Made by a program: the position numbers and the translations under genes. Below the pieces are notes generated by a model that was given only the letters and a program-made list of their open reading frames with translations, made no database searches and was not told where the DNA came from. From Oopsacas minuta (Eukaryota; Porifera; Hexactinellida; Lyssacinosida; Leucopsacidae), in the NCBI GenBank assembly GCA_024704765.1, contig JAKMXF010000303.1:391897-455896 (forward strand): a stretch of DNA of 64,000 nucleotides, written 5' to 3'. Shown here piece by piece: positions 28,001 to 43,000 of the stretch; position 1 is the stretch's first letter, and each line of letters begins with the position of its first letter.

Positions 28001-31000
28001 GAGGGTGGGGAAAGCACATGTAGTCAGTGATGAAGATGTTCTGCAAATTGTTAAGAAGTGAACAAGTTGGTTATAAGCGAGATCTTATGTGAGCAAATAT
28101 ATTAATTAGTTTATATTATCAATCTTTTAAGTAAATAAATAGTATAGTGTATATGAATATCATAGGTAAAGGAATTAGAAATGAATTACTTCGCAAACAA
28201 ATGAATACAATTTGTAAATTAGAATAACATACATGCAGCGAAGATAAAACAGTAGACTCCGCTTAATAGTAAAGGTGTTGGCCCGATTAACCGACATACT
28301 TTATTCCACTCAATAGGGTCAAATAGCCTGGTCCCGATGTGACCCTTTTAAACGGAGTCTACTGTATCCAAATTGCATAGATTTCCACTACACGATTATA
28401 ATTATTAAAAATCTCAATTGTTGTTTGTTTGTTTGTTTGTTTGTCTGTTGACAAGGAAAGGATTTACGGTATGCAATTTTGAAATTGTCACATAACTATG
28501 TATTATCGTGTTTATCAAAGAAGTGAATAGAATTCAATAAAACTTCACTAAATATATCAAACATACGAATCCGATTTTCACACTTTTGGATTAATCATAT
28601 GTAAATTTATTGTTGTTTTTATGAAAATAAAACAAATTTCAAAATTGAGGTAGAATCACACTTTCAAAGGCTATACAGGAGTAATCGAGTATGCCGAGTC
28701 CGAATATAGTATTGTAAACAATATATTGTGAATATTTGTTTACTTTTAGGTACATAAAATAAACAAATTTCAATATTGTTGTAGAATCATACTTTCAACG
28801 ATTGTACCGGCATACTTGAGTATGCTGAGTCTGAATATTGTAAACAACATCAATATCATTAAATCTCAATTGTTGTTTGTCTGTTTGTTGACCGTTGAAA
28901 ACCTCGAGGCGCAATGTGCCGAGTTCATCGCGAAGCGACGAGCCAAAGACTCGTATTTATAAAAATTGGTTCTGATTATCTATTATTATGCGAATATAAT
29001 TTTTATAGGAAGAATGGGAAAGCAGTGCAAGTAGAGCTAAACTATTTAATTAATTATAAATAAACATTTAATTGTTAAATAAAACATCATTCGAGATAAT
29101 TTGATTTGTTTCAAATAAAAGGCATTCTAGCAACTCCTACCCTACAGCATGGAACAAAGCGAAAGTGAAGCTAAACTAACAGAAGCTAAGTCTATAATAG
29201 GAATAGTTATAGAAGCAGCTAGAGAGAGACTCAGAGAGGTTAGCAATAAGATATGGGAGAACCCAGAAATAGCAATGGAGGAAGTAAAGGCACATTTTCT
29301 TTTAACAAATTTCTTAGAAAAAGAAGGATTTGAAGTAGAGAGATCATTTGTATTGAAGACAGCATTCAGAGCTACATTCTACACTCCAGCTAGTAAGACT
29401 GATGCTACAGCTGTCAACGCTTGTATAGTGTGTGAGTATGATGCATTACCCGAAATAGGACATGCTTGTGGACACAATCTCATAGCAGAAGCAGGACTAG
29501 CTGCTGCTATTGGTATCAAAGCAGTGATGGAGAAGTATCCAGATCTCAAACTCAAGTTAACTGTCATGGGTATGTAGACGTTTATACTATAATGAGCAAA
29601 TTATACTTTAGTAAAGTGGCCCAGTGCTAAATTGACTGCGTTCGTAACTAGCAATGCGGATAACCAATGTATAGCTTAACATACTTAATATTCGTGAGGT
29701 GGCGGGCAAATACTGATTAATTAATAAGCTATTCACTCTTTACAAAGGTACCCCAGCTGAAGAAGGTGGAGGCGGCAAGATCCACTTGATAAGAGGAGGA
29801 GCATTCAAAGGTGTTGACTTTGCTATGATGGTTCATCCGTTTCCATTCAATGCAATATACCCTAATGTGCTAAGTGTAGTCCGGATTAATATCGTGTACA
29901 AAGGTAAATCAGCTCATGCAGCAGCATTCCCATGGGAGGGAGTGAATGCTTTGGATGCAGCAGTGAGTGGATACACATCTGTGTCTCATATGCGACAGCA
30001 ATTGAAGCCTGCATGGCGAGTTCATGGTATTATTACCAATGGAGGAATAAAACCGAATATAATACCGGAAATAGCAGCAATGAACTATTATTTGCGAGCA
30101 CCGAACAACCTGGAGGTGGAAGAGCTCAGGCATAAAATTTGTGGGTGTCTTCAGGTAAATATACTCTCGTTTATGATACGTAATTCCGAGTACATCTGAT
30201 TAGAGGACAAGTACTATGTGAAATATCAATTGCATACATGGACTAATAATTTTTAGTAAATACATAAGGAAATAAGGATAGAAGTATGAACATAGACCGT
30301 TCCTGATCATAGAACTTCAACTTTACCAAAGAAATGACATAATATCACTGTAGTAACATTGTGGCCAAGTTTGATCATATGACCATAAGTTGAGAAACCC
30401 TTCTATCTATTATATAACCGTTGAGAGCTAATCTTTCACTAAGATAAAAATAAATTTTACAAATAGTTACCAGTACTGGTTACGTGAAAATACTTAATTA
30501 GTACACAAGGATAAACGTAATGATTATCTAAACTAGGCAGGAGCTACAGCTACAGGATGCACAGTAGAGATTTTGGAAAATGATATTCCTTATTCTAATA
30601 TGAAGTCTAATTCAATCCTGGGAGAGTTATACCGTAGTAATGTAATGCCGGGGATAAAGTACGGAGACATAGAGTCAGATAGGAATACACCTAGCTTCTC
30701 TACAGACATGGGGGATCTGTCTTATCAAGTTCCTAGCATACATCCTACCTATTCTATCAATACTAACTATCCTAATCACACCAGTGGATTCACTGATGAT
30801 GCCAACACGTCTGAATCTCACGAGCTTACTCTGAAAGCAGGTGTGTGTATGGCTCGTACAGCTGTTGAGGTAGTGTTCAAGCCAGGAGTATTAGAGCAGA
30901 TTAAACAAGAGTTCAGTAAACAGTAATTAGATAATACGTACAAATATTATTAATTGATTAGTCATTATACTTATATACTCGTATAACTGTTAATAATGTC

Positions 31001-34000
31001 TAGTGGTAATAACCAGGCGGAAGTTCCTATTGGAAGGGTGAGTAAGGATAATCAGACAATTGAGCTATGTAAATGTATTGTCATGAAACAGGATCGGGAA
31101 CACACAATGCAAAACCAAGTATTTGATCGGGTATTCAAATTTAGACAAAATAAGAGCAATTAGAGCTCGGTACATTGTTCGAGGAGCGTGGAGCAAGGGC
31201 ATAAAACAATTTCCTACAGAAATAAATAATTAGCAACTCCTACAGCATGGAACAAAGCGAAAGTGAAGCTAAACTAACAGAAGCTAAGTCTATAATAGGA
31301 ATAGTTATAGAAGCAGCTAGAGAGAGACTCAGAGAGGTTAGCAATAAGATATGGGAGAACCCAGAAATAGCAATGGAGGAAGTAAAGGCACATTTTCTTT
31401 TAACAAATTTCTTAGAAAAAGAAGGATTTGAAGTAGAGAGATCATTTGTATTGAAGACAGCATTCAGAGCTACATTCTACACTCCAGCTAGTAAGACTGA
31501 TGCTACAGCTGTCAACGCTTGTATAGTGTGTGAGTATGATGCATTACCCGAAATAGGACATGCTTGTGGACACAATCTCATAGCAGAAGCAGGACTAGCT
31601 GCTGCTATTGGTATCAAAGCAGTGATGGAGAAGTATCCAGATCTCAAACTCAAGTTAACTGTCATGGGTATGTATTCTCCATATTTAATTTGTGCACAGT
31701 ACATTTCTTTCGCTAGTTGCTTGGTGATGTGAAGCAACTGAACAACAACCACTCAGCGGATTCGTTTTAAAATGACCAGAATGTATCCCATCGTTCTGCG
31801 GGCAGAATTTGTGATATATATTAATTTATTCGATTTCACTTACAAGACAGGGTCCAGGGAGAATTAGGTTCCCAGTGTTGAAACTAGAGGATAACTAGTG
31901 GACTGATCTTCAGAGAGAGAGAGAGGATCGATCCACCAGTTATCCTCTAATGATATTCACTTCTTACTAAATATAGGTACTCCAGCTGAAGAAGAAGGAT
32001 CAGGCAAGATCCACTTGATAAGAGGAGGAGCATTCAAGGGTGTTGACTTTGCTATGATGGTCCATCCGTTTCCATTCAATGCAATATACCCTAATGTATT
32101 GAGTATAGTACAAATAGATATCGTGTACAAAGGTAAATCAGCTCATGCAGCAGCATTCCCATGGGAGGGAGTGAATGCTTTGGATGCAGCAGTGAGTGGA
32201 TACACATCTGTGTCTCATATGCGACAGCAATTGAAGCCTGCATGGCGAGTTCATGGTATTATTACCAACGGAGGAATAAAACCTAATATAATACCGGAAA
32301 AGGCAGAACTCACCTATGATCTACGAGCACCAAACAATTTAGAAATGGAAGAGCTCAGGAATAAAATTCATGGATGTCTTCAGGTAAATGTAAAAGATCT
32401 CTCGTTATATGCCAGGAATAATATACGTACATCTTCGGATTCAAACAACTTTAATTTGGATGATAATTTTCTGAGAAACAGACAGACAACAAATGAGATT
32501 TAATAATAAAAATTAGATACGGATTAAGTACTCTACGCTTATGATACCGAATATGCGAGGCAAATTAATATTTTCGAAAAAAATTCATTTATTCGATCTT
32601 TTAAACTGTTGTTCCTAACCTTTTTGCTCCGTTAACCCTCTATTGATTCTTCCTTTTGTAATCTCCAATTAAAAGCCCGAAATTGGGAAACACGACCTTA
32701 GAGTATAAACGTAATGATTATCTAAACTAGGCAGGAGCTACAGCTACAGGATGTACTGTAGAGATTTTGGAAAAAGAGATTCCTTGCTCAAATATGAAGT
32801 CTAATTCAATCCTGGGAGAGTTATACCGTAGTAATGTAATGCCGGGGATAAAGTACGGAGACATAGAGTCAGATAGGAATACACCTAGCTTCTCTACAGA
32901 CATGGGGGATCTGTCTTATCAAGTTCCTAGCATACATCCTACCTATTCTATCAATACTAACTATCCTAATCACACCAGTGGATTCACTGATGATGCCAAC
33001 ACGTCTGAATCTCACGAGCTTACTCTGAAAGCAGGTGTGTGTATGGCTCGTACAGCTGTTGAGGTAGTGTTCAAGCCAGGAGTATTAGAGCAGATTAAAC
33101 AAGAGTTCAGTAAACAGTAATTAGATAAACTTGACTATATTAGATTAGTTATTATACTTATACGTTATATGTGCTTAATAATATTATACCTCTATATATC
33201 CAGTATCTTCACCATCCTGAATAATAATATCAGCCCCTGTAGTACCAACATAATCTCCCCCATCAGAAGCAATAGATAACATTAGTGGATCTGTCAGCTC
33301 TCTGATCTTCTCGTAATAACTACGTGAACTAGGTAAGGTTGTGGTTTGTGAGCTAATTACGTTGTAGAGGATACAGCTGGTAGTTGAGTGAGACAGAGCT
33401 GCACAACTGTATGACGCTATACAGAGACGAGCACACTCTCTGAATGGCATAGAACTTCCACTGATGTCACTCTCCTGCAAAACATCCTGTGACCCTGTCA
33501 GCACTAGGGACTGAGGGCCTGTGAAGTAGTAGCTCTCTGTAATACTGAGATCTGCAAATGCTAGGTCGATAATGTTCAGTTGTGTAGTGTTGTAAGTAAT
33601 CTATAAGATTAATACAAATTAGGTGGTGTTTTATTATTAGCAATAATTTGTGCAAACGAATGCTTTTATTCCAATTAATGTTATTCATCAAACCTAAGTT
33701 ACAATATTTAACGAATAAAGTAAATATACATACCTGTAGGTCTCCAAGATTCCCAAATTCTCGCTTAAGTGCAATCCTAGCAAGATAAGGCTGTTCTTCT
33801 TCTGGAATAATAAAATGAGTAGAGTTAAGAGACACGATTCCATGAGGTGCATCATTAGGAAGAATATTGATAGTAGCAATGCTAGCATCTCCTGCTCTAG
33901 CTCCTCCCGTTACGCTAGCAATCATTACCTCTACTGCTTCTAAGCCTTCTGGGATTGTGTCTGGTAATATCTATTGGGATATGAATGTATATAATTTATA

Positions 34001-37000
34001 TACAACATCACTATCAATCCAGTTATTAATCTGGAAAGTTTGAATACAAATCCATTCTAATAGCTAACGTAAGATATAAGATTAGTTCTACCTGAATTGA
34101 GAAGGTATTTGTTCTCTCCTGGGTCTGAAATAGCTCCTCTCCACTAGTAATAGATATGTCAGCAGCAGCTGACAAGCCCCCTCTTATCATTGCTTCCCAG
34201 GTAATACGTACAACTCCTTCAGCCCCTTCATATCTCTCCAGCACCAGGGATACGGATAGGGGGATGGACTGAGGCTCTTCAACTTCAATGGACCTAGTCT
34301 CAATAGAGAACCCGAACACACCATGAATGTCATCATTTTCAGAAATAGTCACAACAGTAGAGAAGTTAGTACTAGCTATACTAGCTCCGCCTGTGAGGGA
34401 GTAAAGCATAAAGTTATGTATATTTAACTGTTAAGAAATACAGTGAACTCAGATAAGATGTATCCCTTGTGAAAACAAATATTAATACGTTCAATCCCTA
34501 TAGGGATTGAATTAAAATGAATGGAACTACATTTTTGGTTTGAAAAAAGTAATTATACGTCTTCTCCGAGTTCTACTGTACGTGTACACATACCACTGGG
34601 AGAAGTGAGTGAGACAGTAAACGTCTCATCAAACTCAGGATTGAGATCATCTGCTACAGTGAGTGGGAGTGCTGCTAGACTTGTTCCTTCTGTGAATGTC
34701 ACCTGTCCGTTGAGTGATGAGAGATCGTTGAGAGCAGCTGTCACAAGAGTGACAGTATATCTGACAGCAACTGTACCAAATAACCCAGCACTTCTCCGTA
34801 CGAATAAGAAGTTGCTAGCAGGCTCAGGCACTGTAAACTGGGTGGAAGTGAATGAGAATATTCCTCTCGCGTCATCATTTTCTGAAATAGTTATCTCACT
34901 TATTGAAGCAGCTCCACTGTCGATCTGTAATCAAATAACAATTATTAAATCCTTGTACTCGTGAATATGATAATAAATCTCCAGTACAGTTATTGGTTAT
35001 TACCGTAGGTATAGCCATTCCTGGCTGTGGAGCAGATAGGAGCTCAGCTGATATCAGCAATACATCAAACCTTTCATCAGCTTCAGGGACTGTGTCATGT
35101 AGTACTGTTATATCTATCATGCGAGTTGTAATTCCACTCGTAAAGTCAACATAAGCTGTATCAATTTGAGTATAGTCCTGATCAGGAGTAGCAGGATTTA
35201 GAGTAGGTATTGAGGTAGAGTAGTTTACACGGATATCTCCAGTAGTACCGAACTGTCTGTTAATCGTAAGTGAAAAAGTATTTCCTTCTTCTACTGTCAC
35301 ACTTCTCTGTCCAAGAGGGAAATTGAACAATCCATGAGGATAGTCACTAGCCTAGGTGAAGGCAATGAGAGATTTATAGGAATCAAAATACACTACCCAT
35401 GCAGTAGATACATCATATCCATAGGTATAAGAACATTAGGACAGAATATATAATTACTATTTGTAATACGTAATTAATATTTCGTGACGTAATTTAATCC
35501 CATCTGAGGTGAGAGGGTTGTAAGCCCCAAGTGTGGTCAGAGGATATGCCTGGAAGCCTGGAGCAATTTGTGATATAATATAATCAGCCTAGAATAGTCT
35601 TATTATAGTAGACTCCGCTTAATAGAGCCATCGGTTAATCGGGTCACTTCACTAAAAACAGAACCATACAAATAATAGTGTTGAATTACTCCGCCGCTTA
35701 ATCGGGTCAAAATAGCCTGGTGCCAATGCGACTGTATCTGTTTTTTCTTGTTAGTTAGGGCCGTCACCCCATCACCTCACGTATTACTGCAGGGGAGGAT
35801 GCTCGACACCACTACTACCATAACTAATCAGCTGTTCTTACCTGTATACTAATCATAACTTGTGTGTCTCCTAGAGAAGAGAGTCTAGCACCACCTGTCA
35901 CATTGATAATCTCTACTTTAAACATCTCTAAGAACTCAGATATTTGATCTTGAATAATACTGAAATCTATTTCTCCATTATCAACACCGTCTGCGAAATA
36001 CACAATGCCACTAGACGGAGATATGTCAGTGGGTCCATTAGACCCAGTCAGTGACCAATACAATGTAACGTCACCCAGTAATCCCCCTGTCCGCTGTAGA
36101 TATAAAGTAGTACTCACATCATCCTCACTAACCACTCTACTCAGAGAATCAGACCTGAAGGAGAACACTCCGAATGCATCATCACTTGTTGCTATCGTAA
36201 CATTTATGATATATCCTATCCCGAGAGAGGGTTTACCAGAGAGTCCCGTGGGATTAGATAGTATTACTTGGAAGGATTCTTCTAGCTCAGGAATAGCATC
36301 ATCTACTAGTGTAATGGTGAGATATTGACTACGTTGTCCTTGTGAGAATGTTAGTGATCCTGCTGTGTTGATGTAGTCTCTGTCTGACCCGATTCCAAAC
36401 GCGTCCAAACTACTGGTGAAGTATTCTACGCTAACCTGACCAACTGTACCCTGGAGAGTATACAATATATAATGAGTTAGGTTGTGGATAATCGTGTACC
36501 CTATGTTTATATGTTATTCGTTTTTGCAAAAATTGGATGAGAAAATATACTACACATAAATCCGATATAAACTGATTAAGTACGCGAATGGTGCGGAATG
36601 TGCGGAAAAGTAAAATCTTGAATATCACCAACTAATTTCTATCATAGCTACCAGATTAAATAAAGTTTAGGGCAACCTACCTGTGCTCGTACAACTTGTA
36701 GAGAGATATTGACAGTCTCCTCACTAACAGTTATGACAGGTTGCTCTGTAGCAGCTTCTATGAACTGATTATCTTGTGCAGGAACTCCTGATGTATCAAA
36801 CTGAAACAGACCGTATGGAGAATCATTCTCCTCTATCCTCAGACTAATGTTCTGTTCTGGAGGTGTGTTGATGTAGTAAGCAGATATAGGAGTGCTGGGG
36901 GTGGTTCCATCCTCTCCGGACAAACCTGTGATACAATGAACATTTCAATAAACTTATCAACCTCAGCATATATTTGGCTGTGTTAGTTTAATGGACTTTT

Positions 37001-40000
37001 AGCCATAAGTATTACTTATCAAGGTATAGCCTATGACCAAGGCTAATCTGAAGTACCAATGTAATTAGATAACGAAGATTTGTGGATTCAATTATTTTTT
37101 GAAAAATCAAACAGTTGGCATAAGCGAAGTCAATAAGGCTCGGATAAAGTCCAGGACGGCGGAGAACCATATATTGAGTATGAGCTGAGAGTATGAGATA
37201 TAGAGAAATAAGTATAGTAGACACATAATTCAATGTATTCAGAAACCTGTTAGCGTAACAACAAAGATCTCAGCAAGTTCAGGCAGCTCATCATCTACTG
37301 GAGTGAGTATAAGATTAGCTAAGGACTCTCCATCTGATAGAAGTACACGTCCAGTAGCTTCAGTGAAGTCTAGTGTGGCTAGAGTTAAGCCGTCAGATTG
37401 GTAAACTGACCAGTGGACATACACACCTCCCTGACTAGAGAAGGAGCGTGAGATTACTATAGAAGCTGTATTTGACTCGTCTTCTAAGCTAACGGGCTGG
37501 AGAGATTGGAACTCGAAAATTCCTACCAAATAAGTTGAATAGTAATAATTGCTAAATACATAGTTTTATAAATATCAAAGGTTGATATATGTAACTAACC
37601 ATTGCCTGTGTCACTGGCTAGAATGTTAAAATTAGCAGATCTTTCTATTGGTAGGAATCTACCAAATCCCTTCAGATTGAGAATAGTGGGGTGTGTCACT
37701 TCGGTAGGTTCTACTATGTCATCTTCTCTAACACTAAATACCGGAGTAGATGCGTTGTTTTGGCCAATAGAGAAATTAGCATACCCAGATATAGGGGTCA
37801 CATCTTGTGAAGGTGAGCTGATAGAAATGCTTTGAATCTATCGAGAGATTAGAATTGATAAACTATAATAGACTACTTAATACATATCAGGGCTATAGGA
37901 TTCATTAAAATAATGAATAGTTTATGAGTCAGTTCACAGAATAGCCTTGGATTCTTTAGAAGTGTTACTATAGGTAACATCAGTGGCGTAGCATGAGTGG
38001 GGCTGGTGGCTCGAAATTGTGGCGTATGATGTCATTACCTGGCGCAACGTGCCTGCGGAACTCTAACTCATTGGGTAGAAGCATGACCCAGAGGCCCGAG
38101 CTGCACTCCCAGTGTGTAGGCTGGAAATTTTATTATTCGTATGATATACGTAGTGAACATATCTACGTATTAAATATGAATTAGTATATAAGCCCAGAAA
38201 GTCGGTTAATTAGGATAATAACGTGTAATTCAAGGCGATGAAGTAGTTCATCACGAAGTGACGAGCCTTCTGACTTGTATACAATATTACATACAAATAA
38301 CTGAAATACCTGAGCTAGAGATAGAGCAGCATAATATACTCTAACATCTTGGAGAGCTAGAGATACACCCTCATTACCAGCTCCATCAGCTCCTATACTC
38401 ATAACAGCATTACTGTCAGCTACTATACCCCCAGACATGAGACTGGTACTGACTAGCAGTACACCCCTAAAGTATAACTTTGCCTCACGTGTTGGAGATG
38501 TCTGATGGACTACTGCTATATGAGACCAAGTGTCATTGAATGTGTCAACTGGTAATTCTGCCTCCACCGTATTAGTAGTAGTACTAGATGACGTCACAGT
38601 ATATTCATACTGCAGATAACTGGTAGATCCTGATACTCGCATCTTAATACCATAATATACTACAGATACGTCAGTACTATGTCTAGCCATGATGAAACCT
38701 GAAGTAGCACTACCTTTGATGAAAGCACTGAGCGTAAATCCTCCCATTATGTCTGCTGGAGAGGGTTGGTATTGAGAAGGTACCGTTAGGAGTGAGTCAG
38801 ATTGTCCAGAGAACAGATAAGCTAAGGTACCTGTATCAGACCTACTGGCGTATTGTGATACACCTGGACCTGTAATCCCGTAGAAGAACAGGTCTAGGAG
38901 AGGGGTTCCTCTCAACAGAGAGGGAGTCATCTCCCACACCAGCTCGGCAGCAGCTAGAGTACCTCCGTATTGAGACAAGTAGAGGACACGATCTCGTGAG
39001 GTGAGAGGAGCTCCGGGCAATAGGTCTTCCGGAATGTAAACATCCAAACTTTCCTCTGACCAGCCGTAAGCTCCATATGGATCATCATTCTCTGGGACTG
39101 TGAGTATACTCGTGAGATTATCAGCAGCACAGGAGGGCCCTGGATTGATGGGCGGGAACACAAATACCGGACAGTTAATAGAAATGTAGTACAAGTCCTC
39201 TAGCTCAGGGATACCATCATCTGATATAACAACAGTTACTGTAGTATTAGCACTACCATCTTGTATTATGACGTCACTAGAGAAAGACAAGTCCCCCATA
39301 CTAGCAGGCAGATCTGGGTGGTTTGTGGATACGAGTACTAAGCTAAGTGTAATAATCAGCTGACCGAATGTACCTCTTGTCCTTCTGATAACCAGATCTA
39401 TACTCTCCCCCTCATCTCCAGTCACGATAAGGGATTGTGGATGGAAGGATACTATACCGTTAGGATCATCATTAGGAGCTATATACACAGATACATTGTA
39501 GGGTCTATCCACTACACTATCCCCGGTAGCATCGTATAATACAAAATAGAATCGTTCCTCTATTTCAGGAGCGTTATCATCTTGAATACCAGTTGATACT
39601 GTCTTCTCTCTATCACCCGATTCAAACACAATCAAGAAATCGTTGTAAGGAATATAGTCCTGATTCTCCAAGGCTGAATCCTGAATAGTACTAAGTTTAA
39701 CAGTAGCCCTGTCCACTGCTTGACCTCCACGAGTAATAGTTACTTCAGCAGTAGAACCTTGTAACTCAGCTACATCCAGAGTTCTAGTAGTAAAAGTGAT
39801 CGGGTCATCATTAGCTGATATTAACAGCTGTGCCTATAAAAGTGTAAATATTATAACAGATAGATTGACTCATGCAGAGGGGGGGGGGGTAGGAAGCAAA
39901 TTATGAGTGGTGGAGGCACTATAGCTGACAATGTTAATATATTGAAATTATCAATGCCCCATTCGAGATATAAACATGAATATGTACCGTATTTCCCTGA

Positions 40001-43000
40001 ATAAGCGCAAGGGCGCTTATTCTTCTCATGGCCATTTTTTCTTATAATTTTTTACAATTTTTGAAAATACGAATGATTTGGGAATCTAATTATCCTAATT
40101 TGAAAGTGGTGGGTCATGTACCACCTCCTACAACTGTCATGATATATTCTCCAAAGCCAATTAATCCATAGTATCATTGTATAACATTATCGTAAACATA
40201 CTTGAGCCCTGTCTAGCTGGATGTCTGCTCCCCCTGTGGGAGAGGACAGCTGGAGAATCAGAACCTCTACATCTTCAGGTATATCATCTGGTAGGATAAA
40301 TACACTAAAATCAGCATAATCCTCTCCCTCAGAGAACTGTAGTGTACCAAAAGTAGGAGTGACGTCATTACCAGCATTGAAAGAAGAGAAACTCCAATAA
40401 ACACTCACATTACCAAATGTGCCTCTATCTCTGTTAACGCGAAACTGCACTGTATTATACTGAGAATTGTCAGTGACACTGGGATCTGTCTCAGAAGCAG
40501 ATACAGTTATATCTTCGAATTGGAATACACCATAAGGATAGTCATTCTCAAGTATCGTGATAGCTGCCTGTGTAGGTTCAACAAGGATTGCATTCTGTGT
40601 TACCTGGAATAGTTAAAGGATATTATCAATAGTTAAATATTACCAACTTGTAGTTATGTTGCATACAGTCAAATCCTGTTATTAACCGAGTACATATGTG
40701 ACTACAGGTTCCGTATTATGAACTTTCAGGGGACCAAGAATTGTGTTCATAATCCAAATACTTCATAATAAGTGCACTCACCAAAATACGAATCCTAAGT
40801 GAATTGTTTCTAAAGGGTCATAGGGTTATTCACAATGAAAAAATGGTAATAATAATCAGGCCTGACTGTATCCAGTAGAATAATGAAAGATGAATGAACT
40901 TACTTGAGATATCGTGAGATTGAAATATTCCTCCAGTTCTGATAAATCGTCATCAAATGGAGTAATGATAAACTCTTTAGTAGCCTCGTTAGCACTGATA
41001 ATCTCAAACCCAGAATAATAGAAATCTCTAGGACCATTAGATGTTATCATATAGCTAACAATTTCATTGGTGAGCAGTGCTCCTGTCCTCATAAGGGTGA
41101 GTATAATGACGTCATTAGTTGTTTCAGAGACAACATAAGGTCCCACTGAATCAGGAGATAGACTTATAGTGCCTCCGGGTGTATCACTAGCTATTATTGT
41201 TACGAAACTACTAGAGCTAGCTCCGTTAATCTGCTGGTTCTGTTCACCAGATGCTATCAGGGTTACTACAAATGTTTCTTCTAACTCAGGAATATCATCA
41301 GCTGTTACTAGAATCGTAAGATTTGTACTATTCTCTCCTTCAGCTAATATTATCGTATCAAACAGGTTCTGTGATAAATCATCTTCACTGAAGGTGTCAG
41401 CAGCTGTAGCTTTAACTATGACATAGGATATGGTAGCCTGTCCAGCTGATCCGTCTCTCTCAATTGTCAGGTTTACCTACATAATACAACATATAGAATC
41501 ATAGCATAGACAGTAACCCTGCTTGTGAGTATAGAGAAACAAGAGCTAGTCTGGAACAGTCGTTGCAGGTGTTGCAGTAATTCCATATTGCGCAACACTA
41601 GAATATCATTCTATATTTCCAAAAGTTCATTATTGTAAACCGCCTTAAGTAGATTTACTATTGTTAGAAATTCCCTCTAATGGGAATTCTTCATGTTATT
41701 AACGACTTAAAATTATTACACTACACTACTCAATATTTGATTATTTAATTATCTAAATATTCATAAATATTCATAAATGTGTTCCTTCATTCCTTTGTGT
41801 CCTTATATCGTGCATATCAATAAACACAATAATTAAGGAAGAGATTCCATCTATAACCCAGGTGTTAACATTAATATCCACAGCATAATAAATAGTAAAT
41901 TTAGCTTATCTAAACTTCTTTAGAGGATTCTACACTGAGTTGTTCAGATAACAAACTGCATTAGTATCCCATTAAGTTGACAGTTAACAAAGTATTAAAT
42001 TCTTATAATAGTGCAGATAGGTAAGTATGTAAAATTTGAATGACTCTTAATAACAGGAGAATTAAGGTGCCCAAACCTGTATATAATATACCGTATTTGT
42101 TTGAATGCTCCTAGCGCTTGGCAAACAAGGCTCCAATACTTGTAAACAAAGATTGAGACAAAATTTATCACCACATTCTAGAAAAATTTTCTTGAAGAAA
42201 TTTACGTCTCATCTGGCTATGCACCAAATCAGGGTAATAAGTTTCCCAAAATCACTTGTAATTCAATAATTGTAAAAATACAATTTTGAACATACAAATT
42301 ATATTGAGCGTATGCCCAATATAATTCGGAAAATAAAGAATAAATTTCACTTCTGAATGGACACTGAATATATTTATACAACACACACAGTAAAATACGA
42401 TTCAAAAATTTATAGATCCGAGGGCCCCAGATTTCCTACCACTGGTGTAGAAGAATGCGATGACGAAAACTAGAATTAATTCTTAAAATGCAAGGAGGAT
42501 CTATGATACTTACGGTGAGTAATTTAAATCTACTTAATTAACTATAATACACTGGTACAAATATTTAATCAAGATGCTGGTATGCTACGTGATAGTACAA
42601 TTACACACCAGTTAAAAGCTGGGTAGGGACGTCCCTGTAATACTACTTATCAATGCAAATTAATTTAAAATAAATCACTTACAGTGGTGGGCTGGGTAGA
42701 AGTTCCCTCATCTATTGATAAAAGTCTTGATGCCTCTGTGAATCCGATCCTACCGTTGATAGCCTCCTCAGGTATTGGGATCAATAGTTTATCTCGTGGC
42801 CCGATGGATGGGCTAGAGGGAGGCTCAATTAGCAACGGGATAGCACTAGTTCTAACAATATCGACAGATTGTATAGTAGCATAGAATCTTCCTAGAGCTT
42901 CTAAAAATGCGTTGTCAGCAATGGTGAGATCGATGCTAGTCATGTTAACCCCTTCCTAAAGCAAGATATCATATTATTAGCTGGTAGAGATATGGGAATA

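Noticed and set aside
26261-28061. Assignment as DRG1
   Set aside because: The N-terminus ([31 protein letters not shown]) and [21 protein letters not shown] follow DRG2, and the length is that of DRG2.
34521-34964. 147-residue plus-strand frame
   Set aside because: Antisense to ADGRV1 exon 16 and its flanks.
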